Made by a program: the position numbers and the translations under genes. A model generated the notes under the pieces. It had not been told where the DNA came from. It saw nothing but the letters and a program-made list of their open reading frames with translations, and made no database searches. A DNA stretch of 64,000 nt, taken from Sipunculus nudus (lineage: Eukaryota > Annelida > Sipuncula > Golfingiida > Sipunculidae). Positions 24,976-37,898 of this stretch are shown here, piece by piece. Position 1 is the first letter of the stretch. Every line of letters starts with the position of its first letter. Location of the stretch: the NCBI GenBank assembly GCA_026874595.1, contig CM049308.1:38777027-38841026 (forward strand), in the 5' to 3' direction.

Positions 24976-26477
24976 ACTGCCTGTAAGCCAAAGGAAAGTA
25001 AGCTAGGAGTCTTGAAATCGGTTACCAGGTCCTGTGACCCTGCTCCCCGGAGCATCATAAATTGATGGTTCAGTGGAGAGACCCATTCCCTGTTGACGGA
25101 AATGTCGGTAAAATAGACTATAATGTCAAAGGCAAAGCTATGACAAACCAATTCACCATGTCAGGCGTACGGATCTCCTACCGAACTTCGAGGTGCTGTT
25201 TTCAGAACTAGCAGCTAGTGCTTCACGAAGTTAGTTGTTCCAAAAGATTACCGTCAGATACCGTCAGATAACACCTGCTTCCTGTGATAAAACGGCGAAC
25301 GGCCACTTTCAGTGTTGGTATAGTCTCCAGCGTGGTATCGTATATCAATGTGTTGTTGATTCATTCTGAAAAGCAGGAGGATGATATGCACAGATTATAC
25401 AGATCTTTTATGCAAGGTAAGTAGGGCCACCCTCGAGGCTAAATCTAGTATTTTAAAAGCTAAATTGTACCTGGAATTTCTAGGGAGTCAGGTAGGAAGG
25501 AACATGTGTTCTTTAAGAAAGGGAAAGGATATAAATATTATACCACGAACCAGCGTTAATTTTGTATTGTCAACTGTGACGTCATATTAGATTTTACCAG
25601 AGGTTTCCTGGACTATCTTTGTTATCTTGATAAACGGAACACTTTCCTATCCTTTGCACTTTAATGTGTAATAATGCACTTTTTCATTGTTATACATATA
25701 CTTTGGATGGATATGTGTGTTCTAGATCACAGAGTGCTTTAGGCACGGCTGGAGATGGTACCAGGAATGAGTCCCTGTCTTAATATTTTAAACGAGTTCT
25801 TTTCAGTCACAAACCTGGTTTATTACAGGTTCATTTATTTCAAAACTGATGGATATTTGGATAAAACGAAACAATCATGTCAAGGTTTCGCTCATTAACA
25901 TTTGTTTTTACAAATATTATCACTTTAAATAAATGAAGATTTTTTCTTTGTGCAAAAGAGCGTCATGAGCGCTTTTCTAATACTGATTGAATGTGTATGC
26001 ACGTGCCTATGTGGTTACAGGTTATTAAAACTATGATGCCAAGTGTATTATCTATGGATAAATTAAGATGTTTCATTATTGGGAGCATAATCGGAAACCA
26101 GTGGTTTAGACTTTGGGTCAGGTTGTGCTATAGCGATGCCTCTGTCCATTATCCAACAGCAGGGTCGAGATCGGAACCATCCAACAGCTTATCTTTTCGG
26201 CTGTAGATTTATGGTGAAATCTTCTCGGTAAGCGAAAATAACGATTACCTATATTACCCGAACTACGAATGGAGCATCATGAAAAGCGAACCCTCATTTC
26301 ATTTGCTGAACCTGTATTTTACTTGCATATCATTTTGCCATGTGCCACATTTACACATATTTCCCTGTCAACATGCAAATTTTGAAATCAGGCCATCAAT
26401 TATTCTGACCTTCCTGAAAGTTATCACTAAATTAATTTTAAGCAACAACACAAAATGAACAAAAAGCCCAATTTCCC

Positions 26478-26805
26478 ATCCGGCAAAATATAAGGTTTGG
26501 GCCTCAAGCATTTTTTTTAGAAATCAATGCGGCGGGCGAATGTTTTATATAACTTTTTTGTATGTTTCGATAAAAATGTCATATGATAAGGGAAAAACAG
26601 TTTTATTTAGCTAAAAAAGGAAAAGAACTACAAAACAAAAGACATTTTATCCTTTGTCCTTTGTCCTCTTGAAAGAAATGTCCGAGCGGCTGGAGCTCAA
26701 AATTGGTTATTTTCTATTGAAAATAAACATAATAAAATGAGGCGGGGGTTTAAAAATAATGCGGGCGGTGCCTGAGAACCATATTTTGTATTTTGTTTAG
26801 CCTTA
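26478..26805. mobile_element. MITE family M1, copy 2 (absent from duplicate block 2)
   Basis: The inner right terminus tgcctgagaaccata mirrors the tatggttctcaggca of copy 1. Internal aaatcaatgcgg and tttcgataaaaatg match it. The corresponding place in block 2 (near 63290, cattttcccataaatag) lacks it. Confidence 0.65.
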
Positions 26806-27584
26806 ATAGTTTCATGGAACTGCTCTTAATTTTGATCTTCAATGTTTTATTTATTACATACAATTGTGGGAGCCGACTTACATCCTTTAATTTTTATTCT
26901 GACCCAAGCAACCACAGTGAAGTTAAATATTCATCTCGATTCTGTGTTTATCCGTAAGATATACTATTCAGAGAGTCTGATAAAGTGTCCATTAGGTAAT
27001 ATTGAACTTTCTTATTGGAAGAGCATATCAGCCAAAATGCGTAACAAACAAAGTACCAAGTGTGACGACTATCTCACTTTGAATAGTGTTTCCCAATCCT
27101 TTCGTCCTTACACAGAAGAAATAAACGGGAATAATATAAAGTATGGCGGTGATTCTTTCACTTGAAACACCTACATCTGCCATATACCAGAATTCTTTAA
27201 TTGGTGCTGTAATCTTTACAGGTAGTTTAAATTAAGTTAAATGTGATTAATAACAATCGAACGGACGTCACCTAGTCTGTAAGCTAAATCGGTAGACATC
27301 AGGATGGTGAACGCTTGCAGAGAATATCCCGTCCTCGCGAACTGCTCCGACACAAGGAGAAGGTGACACAAATACGACTCCCTTGCAATACCTATGGACA
27401 TGCTCTTCATAGGGGGGGGGGGGTTAAAATGGGATATACCAATATTCTTGAAGAATGTAAACTAGCCTCAGCATATAGGATTTCATTTACAAGATTTAGC
27501 TTTCGAAGAAGATGATTGTTGTCTGACAGTTTAGGCACTGCATATTGAATCCATTTTAACTGTATTGGATGCAATTGGCCACAA

Positions 27585-28180
27585 AATGATGATAATAATA
27601 ATAATAATAATAATAAAATAGAATTTTTATAGCGCCAATTCTCCATTGGTTGGACTCGCAGCACAATTCACACACACACATACACACAATTTCATGGAAA
27701 TCTACTCACTCTGCCTGAACCAAGAAATAATTATGCATATTAATTACCAAAAGCTTGCCGAAAGAGTGACGTTATTGAATTAGTTTTAAATGATACAAGA
27801 GTTGGAGATTTTCTAATAGATCAATAGGAAGTGAATTCTAGAATATTGGGGCTATTAAAACGGAAGGACCGAAGATTTCCGCCAGCCGAGCTCAGCGAAC
27901 GCAAAGGCCAAAAGGTATTACTTTTTCAGATAAAATATGATGGAAGTGAGTCGTCGAAATGGCGGTAAACAAAAACAGCAATTTTATATTGTACGCGGTA
28001 CATGACGGGAAGCCAATGCAGCTGTTGACGTGGCTGGTCTTACGCTTCCTACGAATTAGACGCGCAACATTATTCTGGACCATCTGTAGCCGCGAGACTT
28101 GCTCTGCCGGTAACCCAGTAAGAACTGAATTACAGTAATGCAGGCAGCATCGCCATCTAGGATAAATTTGGGCAAACAAG
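27585..28180 (-). mobile_element. CR1/L2-like LINE 3' fragment
   Basis: On the minus strand the translation includes HYCNSVLTGLPAEQV, RLQMVQNNVARLI and, after a shift, a remnant of the LHWLPV block. These are typical of the C-terminal end of CR1/L2-type reverse transcriptases. The 3' end reads ggcgctataaaaattct and then (TTA)n at 27585-27613, the usual LINE tail of this type. Frames are broken and the 5' part is missing. Confidence 0.75.
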
Positions 28181-28389
28181 AATTAAAAGGTGGTAAGGAA
28201 AGGTAACAACATTCCACCACTCGCACACTACATATTAATACATGCTATCATTGTAGGACAAACCCGATCTTGCTTCTTAACATTATTGATAGAACTTAGT
28301 TTTCCAGTACCTAGATGATGCTGGCTTTCTATAAAGATGCATGGAATACCATTTCATAACACAGAGAGACTGCTTGAATAAAAGAACAG

Positions 28390-28805
28390 TAACTTTCAAA
28401 TGAATTTATATTTATTACAAATTCAGTTTCACCATTGATTTTTTTCATGACCTGATCATTGACTAGAACCAGAACCCTCTCCTCCCCTTCACAAGTCAAT
28501 TGTGCGTAAACGCGTTAAAATAATGGCGAACCTCATAAAATGTTAAGTATACGTTTTTGTATACCTGTATTTATATTATGTTAGGTAAATGTAAGCGATG
28601 TCTTGTACACTAAAAGTTCCTTTGAATGACCATGTTCAGTCGTTCAAGCAAGTTCTTTATCTTCTGTTACCCGACATCAAGGTTGTGAAAGGAAGTGTGG
28701 TATATATCACGTCACCATCAACTGTCGCATCATGAATATCCGCGCATCTTCATCAGGTGGACGTGGTTTTGCTATTCATTTGTTGCTGTTGACATCGATA
28801 TTATT
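28390..28805 (-). other. Terminal exon: two coding bases, stop codon and 3' UTR
   Basis: The acceptor tatatttttgcag ends at 28806. The C left by exon K7 plus AA makes CAA (Gln), and TAA follows at once. The remaining exon, to the AATAAA at 28416-28411, is untranslated. Other acceptors in the 400 bp above look poor, but cDNA could show a different end. Confidence 0.6.
28411..28416 (-). terminator. Polyadenylation signal of the Kunitz/antistasin gene
   Basis: AATAAA on the minus strand, 385 bases downstream of the stop codon at 28803-28801. Confidence 0.6.
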
Positions 28806-31800
28806 CTGCAAAAATATAATACAGTATAAAAAAGCATTCGATTAAAAAAAAAAGACAGAAAAGAAAAGGATCCTGTGTGCAGCTATATTTATGTAACCCT
28901 CATGAGTCTGGTAACCAGAAGATATTAAATATGATACCACAAGTGAAAGACAAGTAATTTCCTCCTTGCCACACACCAAGATACCGTTGTCTTCAGGTTT
29001 TATAAGTTTACAGTTTATTCATGTTAAAATATAATTTCAACAAAGTGTAACGGGACAAAAGAAAAGTAAAACTGCAGTTGGAAGAAGTGATTTAGTGGTT
29101 TTCATCGTTTCTTTCTTATTCATGCAAAAACGACCATGCATAAGTTTACGCGTTGCTCGGAGCAGTAAGCGTACATTTCTGGTAAGACAGATGTTGAATA
29201 GAACTTACGAGTCCCACGGCAGAAATTCATGCAATCAATCTCTCTGGCAAAGTTGTTATCATTACCGCCGCACCCGGTGAAGGAAAACGGAAAACATCCA
29301 CCTCTAAATCTATCGTAATAAAACCGGGTTTTAGGTGTGGCGCCAGAACATGCTCCTCCCGTATTTCCGCTGTTACTCGACAATTGGCATACTGCGAATG
29401 GGGCTACAATAAGGGAAACAGTGGACATAAAATACCCGCGATATTTATGACGATTAAAATTATGACGATCATTTATCGCAATGTTTATAACACACTAGCT
29501 TGGAAAATGATTATGGTTATCCGAATCATTGTTATTCAGTACAAGCATATTGCAGTCAATTCCATTCAATTAAAATTATTAGTCCAATACGAAAATACAT
29601 TATCAAATAAATCGATAAAACGACTTGATGCACGCACGAATCAAACCTGACATATTTAAAATTAATAGATATTTATGTTCAACACCAACCATTCCTCCGG
29701 TCATTATTCTGACTTATTAAGATTTTTATGCATCACATTTTAACAGTACCTTGACAAACTGCTGTAGCTGGGCATGAGTTCGTGACACAGTTGTCTTGAG
29801 TCTTCGGCCTACACTTGGCTCCCGCCGAGCAGGAAAGACGGGTAGCCTGCATAATAATAAGTGAAATTAGTTTTTGTTCATCTACTTTAACCAAGATGTA
29901 AATTGATTTATTGTAAAGTTATAATAATAATAATAATAATAACAATAACTACGTATAAAATCTATGTAGATTGATGGTTGCTGAATTGACATATTCCACT
30001 TACGGATACATTTGCGAAACCGATAAATGCTTGGAGTTCTGGTTAGATTTATTGATAATTTGTGAGAATTTATGCATTACATCCGGGAATGTTCAGGTTC
30101 GGTCATCTGACTAATACCTGACTCCCTTCTCTGGGATATTCACTTCTGAAGAATTAATCATGTAACTTTCTTATCTTATTCAAATAGATAAGTGATCAGT
30201 GAAATTGTTGAGCGAGAAACTTTTAAGGGTTTGTGTTACATTGAAACCTTTAAAACTAACACGGGTAAAAAAAAACCAACACTTACGTCACAAGGGTTAT
30301 TATTGCATTTACATGTTTCACAGGTGGCGCCACTTTTTACTTCCCAGGTAAAACCGAAAGCACAGTTCTGGCATGGGGACGCATCACGTGTACAAGATCC
30401 CGGGTTGGTCAAGCAGTTGCAAATAGCGCACCCTCTGTTGTCATAAGTCACGGATCCCTGGCATGAGCATGATGTTGCACAGCATTCACAGGTACACTGA
30501 GCGGCGCTACTTCCAACTCTGAGAACTCCTTTTTGACCCAACGGACAAGAAACTCTCTGGCTACAGTCACAAGACGGTTGACAGTAGCATGATTCACAAT
30601 TGGTCGTAGGGTTGACCGTTTTAACAACCGTCTGCCCTGGAAGACAGTTACATTGTGGGGTTTGGCAGACCTGTGTAGGGTTGCCTGTGTTTGTACTTGT
30701 CTGTCTACATGAGCATACCGGACAACCATTCTGAATTTGTCCTGTTTCGTAACTTGTCCATCCGGGATTACATCCGCCGTTGCAGCTTTGACAAGTCGTG
30801 CTGGGGGTTGGCGTGGAAGAACACTGGCATACTGGACAATTTCCCCTCATCACAGCATATCCACTGCCTCCTGGGCAATGTGCGCAACTGTATGCTGCGC
30901 ATTGATTTGTGCCACCTGGAATATTATGTGTTAGGCATAATTTAGTTATGAAGCGATTTGTGCCAAAAGTATTTTATATATGTTTATTGAATTTTGCATG
31001 TGTGAAAGGCATTTTCTGTGAAAGGTATGTTAAAATTCCATTTACACATGAACCCATACAGGAGAGATAATAACTTTACAAATTTGAACAGATATTTGAC
31101 AATATGAAGTCATGGATAAAACTTAATAAAATCTGATTGAGATGTAAGCTATTAGTGACTAATCATTCGTGTATTTTGGTCCTGCTTTATTCAGGTGTTA
31201 TAGGATTTACAAAGGTTTTTATCTTTATAGGGCAGCCGGGATCATTTTGAATAAAAACGAAACTTAAAAGGCAAAAACCAGTCAACATACAAATCTGTTC
31301 AATTAGTGAGAAAATTCAACTTCAAAATCATAATTAATGTTTAGAGGAAAACCTTAATGTTCCTTATCGGGAACGGACTTTTAACAAATACTATACTCTA
31401 TTCCTTCAACCTTTGTTACCCTTTTTGATGAGAAAATCTTCAAAAAAATTATATTTTATAATTATATGTGAATCAAGAAATTAACATTTAATATCTCATT
31501 TATGTTTTTCAACTTGACTGTTTACAATGGTCTGATAAATCAGGTGTGTCCCTACATGAGTAAATTCATCTTTGGTTTAGTGCAAGGTTATATTTATATA
31601 GTGTGAAAATGACTTCTGACAGTCAAATGATAGTATGAAGCTGTCAGTTGATGCTGTTTTTGCATGTGAATAATGATGATTATTTTTAACATATTTCAAA
31701 ATATTGTAATAATGTTAGTAACAGTAGGCTTCTGAAGTACTGCAAGTTATTAAGTATATATGCAAGATCATTTATCCGATTAGCTAACAGGGCAAGGGAG

Positions 31801-34800
31801 GTTGGAACATGGTGATCATTCATTTTACATTATTTTGAGAACGTAACTTTTGTTAATGGGAAGGGCACAATGTTTTAAATGGGTCTGCACGTATTTGCAG
31901 GTCATTTCCTGTTATTCCTGAATGATAAAGCGCCGCACGCCTACACATTTATGAAGCATGCAAGCCAATGAGGTAGCGTGTCTTCAAATTGATTTCAAAT
32001 AGGATAATCTGATTACGAGGTCAGCCTAGTAAATTGGCTTCCACGTTCTTATAAGCAGTTTGGTTTCTTTTGACTTACTGTAGAATATTACCAGCCTAAT
32101 AAATTGGCTTCCCCGTTCTTATAAGCAGTTAGGTTTCTTTTGACTAACTGTAGAATATTACCTAGCTGTCGGTAATAATATTTAAATATTAAACTAGATG
32201 GAACCTACTTGCGGAAGACCCAACCAGTGTAATGGACCAAGACAAATAGACTAAAAAGAATATACGCGGCGTCTTATGATGATATTACGTCATCCATTTC
32301 ATCATGACAATCTTAAGGTAAGGCTGTCGAACGAAAAAAATGTGCACGCCTTCAAATGTTCTTGCTAGTAACAGCTTGTTCAGAATGCAAACATGGGTGA
32401 TTGCAAGATGGTCTATTTCTCAATATAGTTTATATTACTTTAGAATACCCTGTTAAATTTACTGTATACTAAAATGTAAAATAGAATTAAGCAGGGATTT
32501 CTGGGTAAGTGACATAATATCTTAATTTTCCTATTGGTGTCATCATCACTCCTCTCATATAAATGATTAAACTAAAAAAGGCCACTTACACGCTCTGATG
32601 CAGTCACTTTGCGACACAAATAGCACCCCACTGTTAGCTGAACATCCTCTCCACTGAAATGATTTACATCCGTCATTGGTGTAGTAGTACATCGTCTTCG
32701 GTGCCCTATTACAATTGCCGAAGGCGGCGGTGGGAAGTACCATACACATGTTCCGGTCTGAAATTCCAATGACAAGTAATATTATTCCTCATTTGTTTCC
32801 ACAAAGACCCTTTATGACAAATGAGCGAAAATCATATATTATTCAAAAGTTTTTATCCAATGATAATTAGTTTTTCTGTACATGTGACTCGCAACTTACT
32901 AGGGTTATGGGCAAAATTTGTAACTTGTTAAATTTATACATCCGATGAATGTATAAAAGTCATAATGCCGAATTTCCTTCTAAGATGATGAAAAAAAGTT
33001 TCAGTAATTACAGGTATATATCTATTATATTATAAACTTTAACTAATAGAAAAAATCATAATTGTATGACTTACAGTATTTACACAACTTCAGCTCAGAT
33101 TCTATGTCATAAGAGTTCCTAAAAGAACTAATGTTCAATAATGTGACAGTAAAGTAGGGAAATGATTTAACTTACCAACGCATTTTGGACTATAAGTTAC
33201 ACAGGCGGGGTAAGAGCTGCATCCAGACACGCATGTGAAGCCATTTGAGCAGGTACCACTCTACAAAACATATTTATACAATAACTTATCCCTATCGTAT
33301 AGGATATAATATAAACTCTGTTTATATACGTTTTATTAGTTGATTCGAAATTTATTTCGTTAAATTTTAGATATTTTGATGATTCTTATATATATTATAA
33401 AGTTGTGTTTTTTATTCCAATGAGGTTCAAAATATTGATTTGTTATAAATACAAACCGTGCACGTTGACGTTGTTGGCGTTGAGGTACCGGGACATATAC
33501 AGGAGACCGGACAGTTGTTGCTATCTCGGGTCCAGCCGATGTTATTAACGCAGTTGCAAACAGGATCTGGACACACGTTAGGTGATGGGATAGCTACTCC
33601 CTCTGTAAATAAGAATGAATAAGAAAAAAAGTTAGCTACCAGCTTCATTTTACAGCAGCGAAAAACAACCCTAGTTTCCATAACACAGTTCAGAAGACCT
33701 GAACAAAACAGAGCAATACGATGTTAAGAGACCAATTTGACTATATAATCGACACTAATATATTAGTATTAATGTATACTAGATATTTTAATAAATTTTA
33801 ATTTAAGTCATGCCTAGCTATCGGAAATGGAGCTCCGACAAATAGTAGCAGGCTTTATATGTGTCAATATATATATAAATGTACGTGAGTATAGAAGAAT
33901 TTCTGCTTTAGAGAAAAAAAAATGACTTTAAGCGACCATAATCAAAATGAAATCTATCATCCAAAAGGGATCCACCATTATATCCAGCATTTAATATTCT
34001 TCATAGAATCCTTGATCCTGCTGGATCCAGAAAGGATAGATAGAAGAAAGTTTATGATGACTATCCTTATTATTCGTAAATCCTTATACGTTCCTTATTC
34101 CTGTTCACAACATTTCCTCCTTTGTTTTTGTATTCCGACGAACGAACATTTCGTGGGTATGATATTATGTCTGTTGACTGTATTTAATCCGTCTTTTTAG
34201 ATTTAATATAATTTATACACGAACTTACTGCAGACTTGTTCACAATTAGCGACCGTCATGAAGTTGTTTGGACCTGCACATCCGTGGAAAAACTGACGCG
34301 TACATTGTTTGGTGACGTTGTTGAAAACAAACCGGGCTTCACTATAACTGGTTTTTTCCGTGCAACTCCTTGGATCAGCATTACAAATATCCTGGTAATC
34401 TGAAAGAAAAATCAAGGTGGAAACAATATTTTACATGTTCTTTCAGGACACTTGAGAAAGGGCAGTTGGCATGTTATTTCTTTAAAAATGGATTCTTTAC
34501 ATATTTACTTAAAGCTCGGGCGAATTGAATAAGCTAGAGACGTTTTAAATAAAAGGAATGAAAACTTTCAAATGTTGTTACATAATTCCATGTTACCATA
34601 TCCTAGTCTGCATATTTTAGGAGCTAGTTTAAAGGGGCCCAGATCCATATTTGACCTTTATTAACGAAAGGTAATCCCTTGGAGCTTATATAAAAATAGG
34701 CCAGAAAAAAAATGGATATCACTGCTTACAGGCTGCTTGTTTTGTTTATATCAACGTTAATATAATATGTGGGGGCTCGCCCAAATAAAACAAATTCAAC

Positions 34801-37800
34801 AAGGGCATCAGGCGGAAAGTCAATTAGCGAGAGCGTTGCAAATGACGTTTTGCAAGAAGTGACCTTTCTACCTCCTGCATTTATGCAACCTAACACCTTA
34901 GGTTTTATGTTTTCCCATTGCTGTGCTAAGAAACATGTTGCTGATAAGCGACTTCATACATCCTTCACGGAGGCCTTTTCAAAACTTTTCTTAACCAGAA
35001 TTAATCTTAGATCAAAATATACACAGAGGAAGCCAGAAATCACATAAATTCTTTTTTAAAGGTAGGTGTAATGGGTACCTTTAAAATCCCATTGTGGATA
35101 GATATACACGCTTTCGAGTAATATTACCCATAAATGTCAATAACAGATTCTTATTCAAAGAAAACCCTTAAAACACAGCATTTAACCTTTTTTTCTACAC
35201 GAAGTTGCTTGTCTTGTTAATTACACGTCAGCGTAAACAAATGTGTATTTGATATTGTAGGACTGTGTTACTGTAACCACCTGGAGTGACCAAACCGTTT
35301 ACTTACTGACGCAGACACCTTGGGCTGAGCAGGGGGGATTTCTGCATGTCTGTGGAACAGAAACTCGGCATCTTTGACCAGCAGCACATTGTGCACTCAC
35401 ACTCTTTAAAATGGTGAGAGAAAAAGATAGAGAACATTAGACGAGAACATTTGAATACCATATCTTAGTTTATAGCATTGACAATTCTTGTTAATAATTA
35501 CTGATTTTTCCAATCTCATTATCATATTTAATCCTGAACTTTACAACGAAGCCACAAAATATAGATCCTACTGAATAACAATGTCAAGTCCTGTAACATA
35601 AGTCGAACTGAATGATATTCTTTTACCTGAACACAAATTTCTGTCAAATGTTTTCACAAATGATTGTTAAAGTTATGATTCATATTGCTTGATTCATGCT
35701 GGAACTCACCACACAGGGGTCTGGTCCACATTCACATAGCGGACAATCATTCTTATCCCGCTTGTATCCATAAATACAATTCAGACTGCAGTATTTCGGC
35801 AGACCTGTGCATGTACCTGTAAAAAGATAAAAACATGATCAGTTATAACATGGGTATATAAGTAAAGTATTTCAAATAAAACACAACCTGGAGTTTCATA
35901 TATGATGAAGTGCCTTGTGAGCTTCTTTCAAGAATATCTGTATATTTTCTAGTTGGAAATCAAAAACATCACGAAGAAGGTCGCATGAGGTTAAAGAGTC
36001 GATCTGTAGAGGTTCATGTATGAACCTTAAAGATATATTACGTGTCATTTTTTGTTAGATGACATCTTGGTAAACAGTATGTATTATGATTAAGTGTCCG
36101 TCTGCTGGATCCATACATGTGTTTAAATATTCTCTCCTGTTATTGGAGGTTACTTAATAAATAAATAAGTGAACGCTCACCTGGTGGGTGACATATATCC
36201 TGGCAAGCCTTCAAAGTTTGAAAGTTGTTTTTATTGGCCGGCTTACACTGGCCAAAATAGAAAGGCTGGCATTCTTTCTTGACAGAATTATAGTAGAATC
36301 TCGGCACCCAACTTTTGTTGCTGCAAAGGCCGGCTTCATCTTTAACCACCATACAGTCAGCATGTGGACTGAAAGCTATATAAAGAAAAGGATACAACAT
36401 GGAGGATTCTATCAAGAAACAAAATTAAAGGTTTTTTTAAGAATATTTTATGATTTAGGTAGTGTAACAAGCTTAAAATAGCACACAAAATAGTCTATGG
36501 CAATGGAGGAAGAATATTTGTTCCATTTATGCACAATAATTTGGAATGATGTTCGCAGCTATTTAATAATCAAGCTAACATACATCTATTAACATTGATA
36601 TCTGACTGTTGTTTACAACAAGTTAGCATTTATTTATGAAGGGTGATATTTCCCTGATGAGCAAAACTAGGTAAACAAGCGGATATTGATTTATTAACAA
36701 TGAAATTTGACTGATGTTCACAGCTATGTAAACAAGCTAACAGCCATTTATTAACAATGGTATTTGCGGAAAAGCTCTTACTTTTCTGAACACATGTATT
36801 CTCGCAGTCCAACCAAGACGTGTATCTGTTTTGATTGCCATCGCATCCCAAATAGATGAACTTTTTGCACTGGTTTGCCGTCATGTCGTAATACCATCTT
36901 TCCCGGGGAGGAATTGTTTGAGGACAGTATTTTCCCTCATTCTTGGGGTCCGTACATTTTGCTCCAGCCGGGTAGGCAGTATCTAAAGAGAGCAGTAATA
37001 TTATTAATATATAATCAACAAATTTATATATTATATTGTATATAATATCATTTATTATTATTATGTATGCACTTCAAAGCAGTGAGAACTTGTAAATTCT
37101 TACCTTCACATGTTGTTTTGCAGGACTCGTAGGTTTTGTAGTGATTTCCATTGGTAAGCTGACACCCAAATACGGTTAACTCACATTTCCTCGAGGTGAT
37201 ATTGTAGAAATACATATTAACCTTCAGACCACAGTTTCCCCTTTCTAATTTCAATTTACAGGATTCCTCTGTAATAAAAAAAACCAATCGATATGTCGAG
37301 GATATTAGCGAATATTGGACAGACATTCCGGATGCTAGAATATGTCCACGTTGCAAGTTTTGTTATTCTACATGGACTTCATTACCTGGAGGACATACTA
37401 AAGTCGACAAGATGCAGTGACGTTAACTACTGCCATTCATAACATCCATTAATTACATTATGAGACAACAAGAAACCTTCACTAATTGCGGTGGTCTGTC
37501 ATTATAGTGCTGGGGACATAATGGGGACATAATATTTATAGTAACTTTTTCCAGTTTTTTCAATAAACCTATAATCTAGTGAGATACTCACTGCTTGGAG
37601 GTACTTTGTCGCAATTAGTATTCAGACATGTACATTGGCAGGCATACTCAGAAAGGTGATTGTTGGCATTGCCGCCCTCTCCGTTATACTGGAACGGGTA
37701 ACACGTTTTGCTTGACGGTACATAATAATAGCGAAGTTCTGTCTTTGAGCCTGTACCAGGATCTTTATCTCCCGTACATTGTGCCTGACTTGTGGTAACT

Positions 37801-37849
37801 GCAAAACAAATATGTATCTGTTATTAAAATAGACTTCCATTCATGTGAG

Positions 37850-37898
<49 letters not shown>

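Larger units (their letters stand above)
22464..27330 (+). repeat. Large direct duplication, copy 1
   Basis: Matches 49231-49585 plus 59645-64000 in order and orientation. Anchors are tctatgattgct (23241 and 49380), gtttaactcagccg-like start (23521 and 59668), taaattgatggttcagtg (25059 and 60474), ggtaggaagga (25491 and 60941), ttttggcacggctgg-like (25742 and 62576) and gaacgcttgcagaa (27309 and 63961). Identity looks like roughly 75-80% in aligned parts. No protein-coding gene is visible in either copy. It could be an old segmental duplication or two copies of an undescribed large element. Confidence 0.75.

Noticed and set aside
30322-30335. GGTGGCGCCAC in exon A3 as a relic of the F1 palindrome
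   Set aside because: It is in a conserved coding segment (SGATCETCKC) with no F1 flanking similarity; a chance match.
30692-30945. Plus-strand frames opposite exon A3
   Set aside because: Shadow of the cysteine-rich coding strand.
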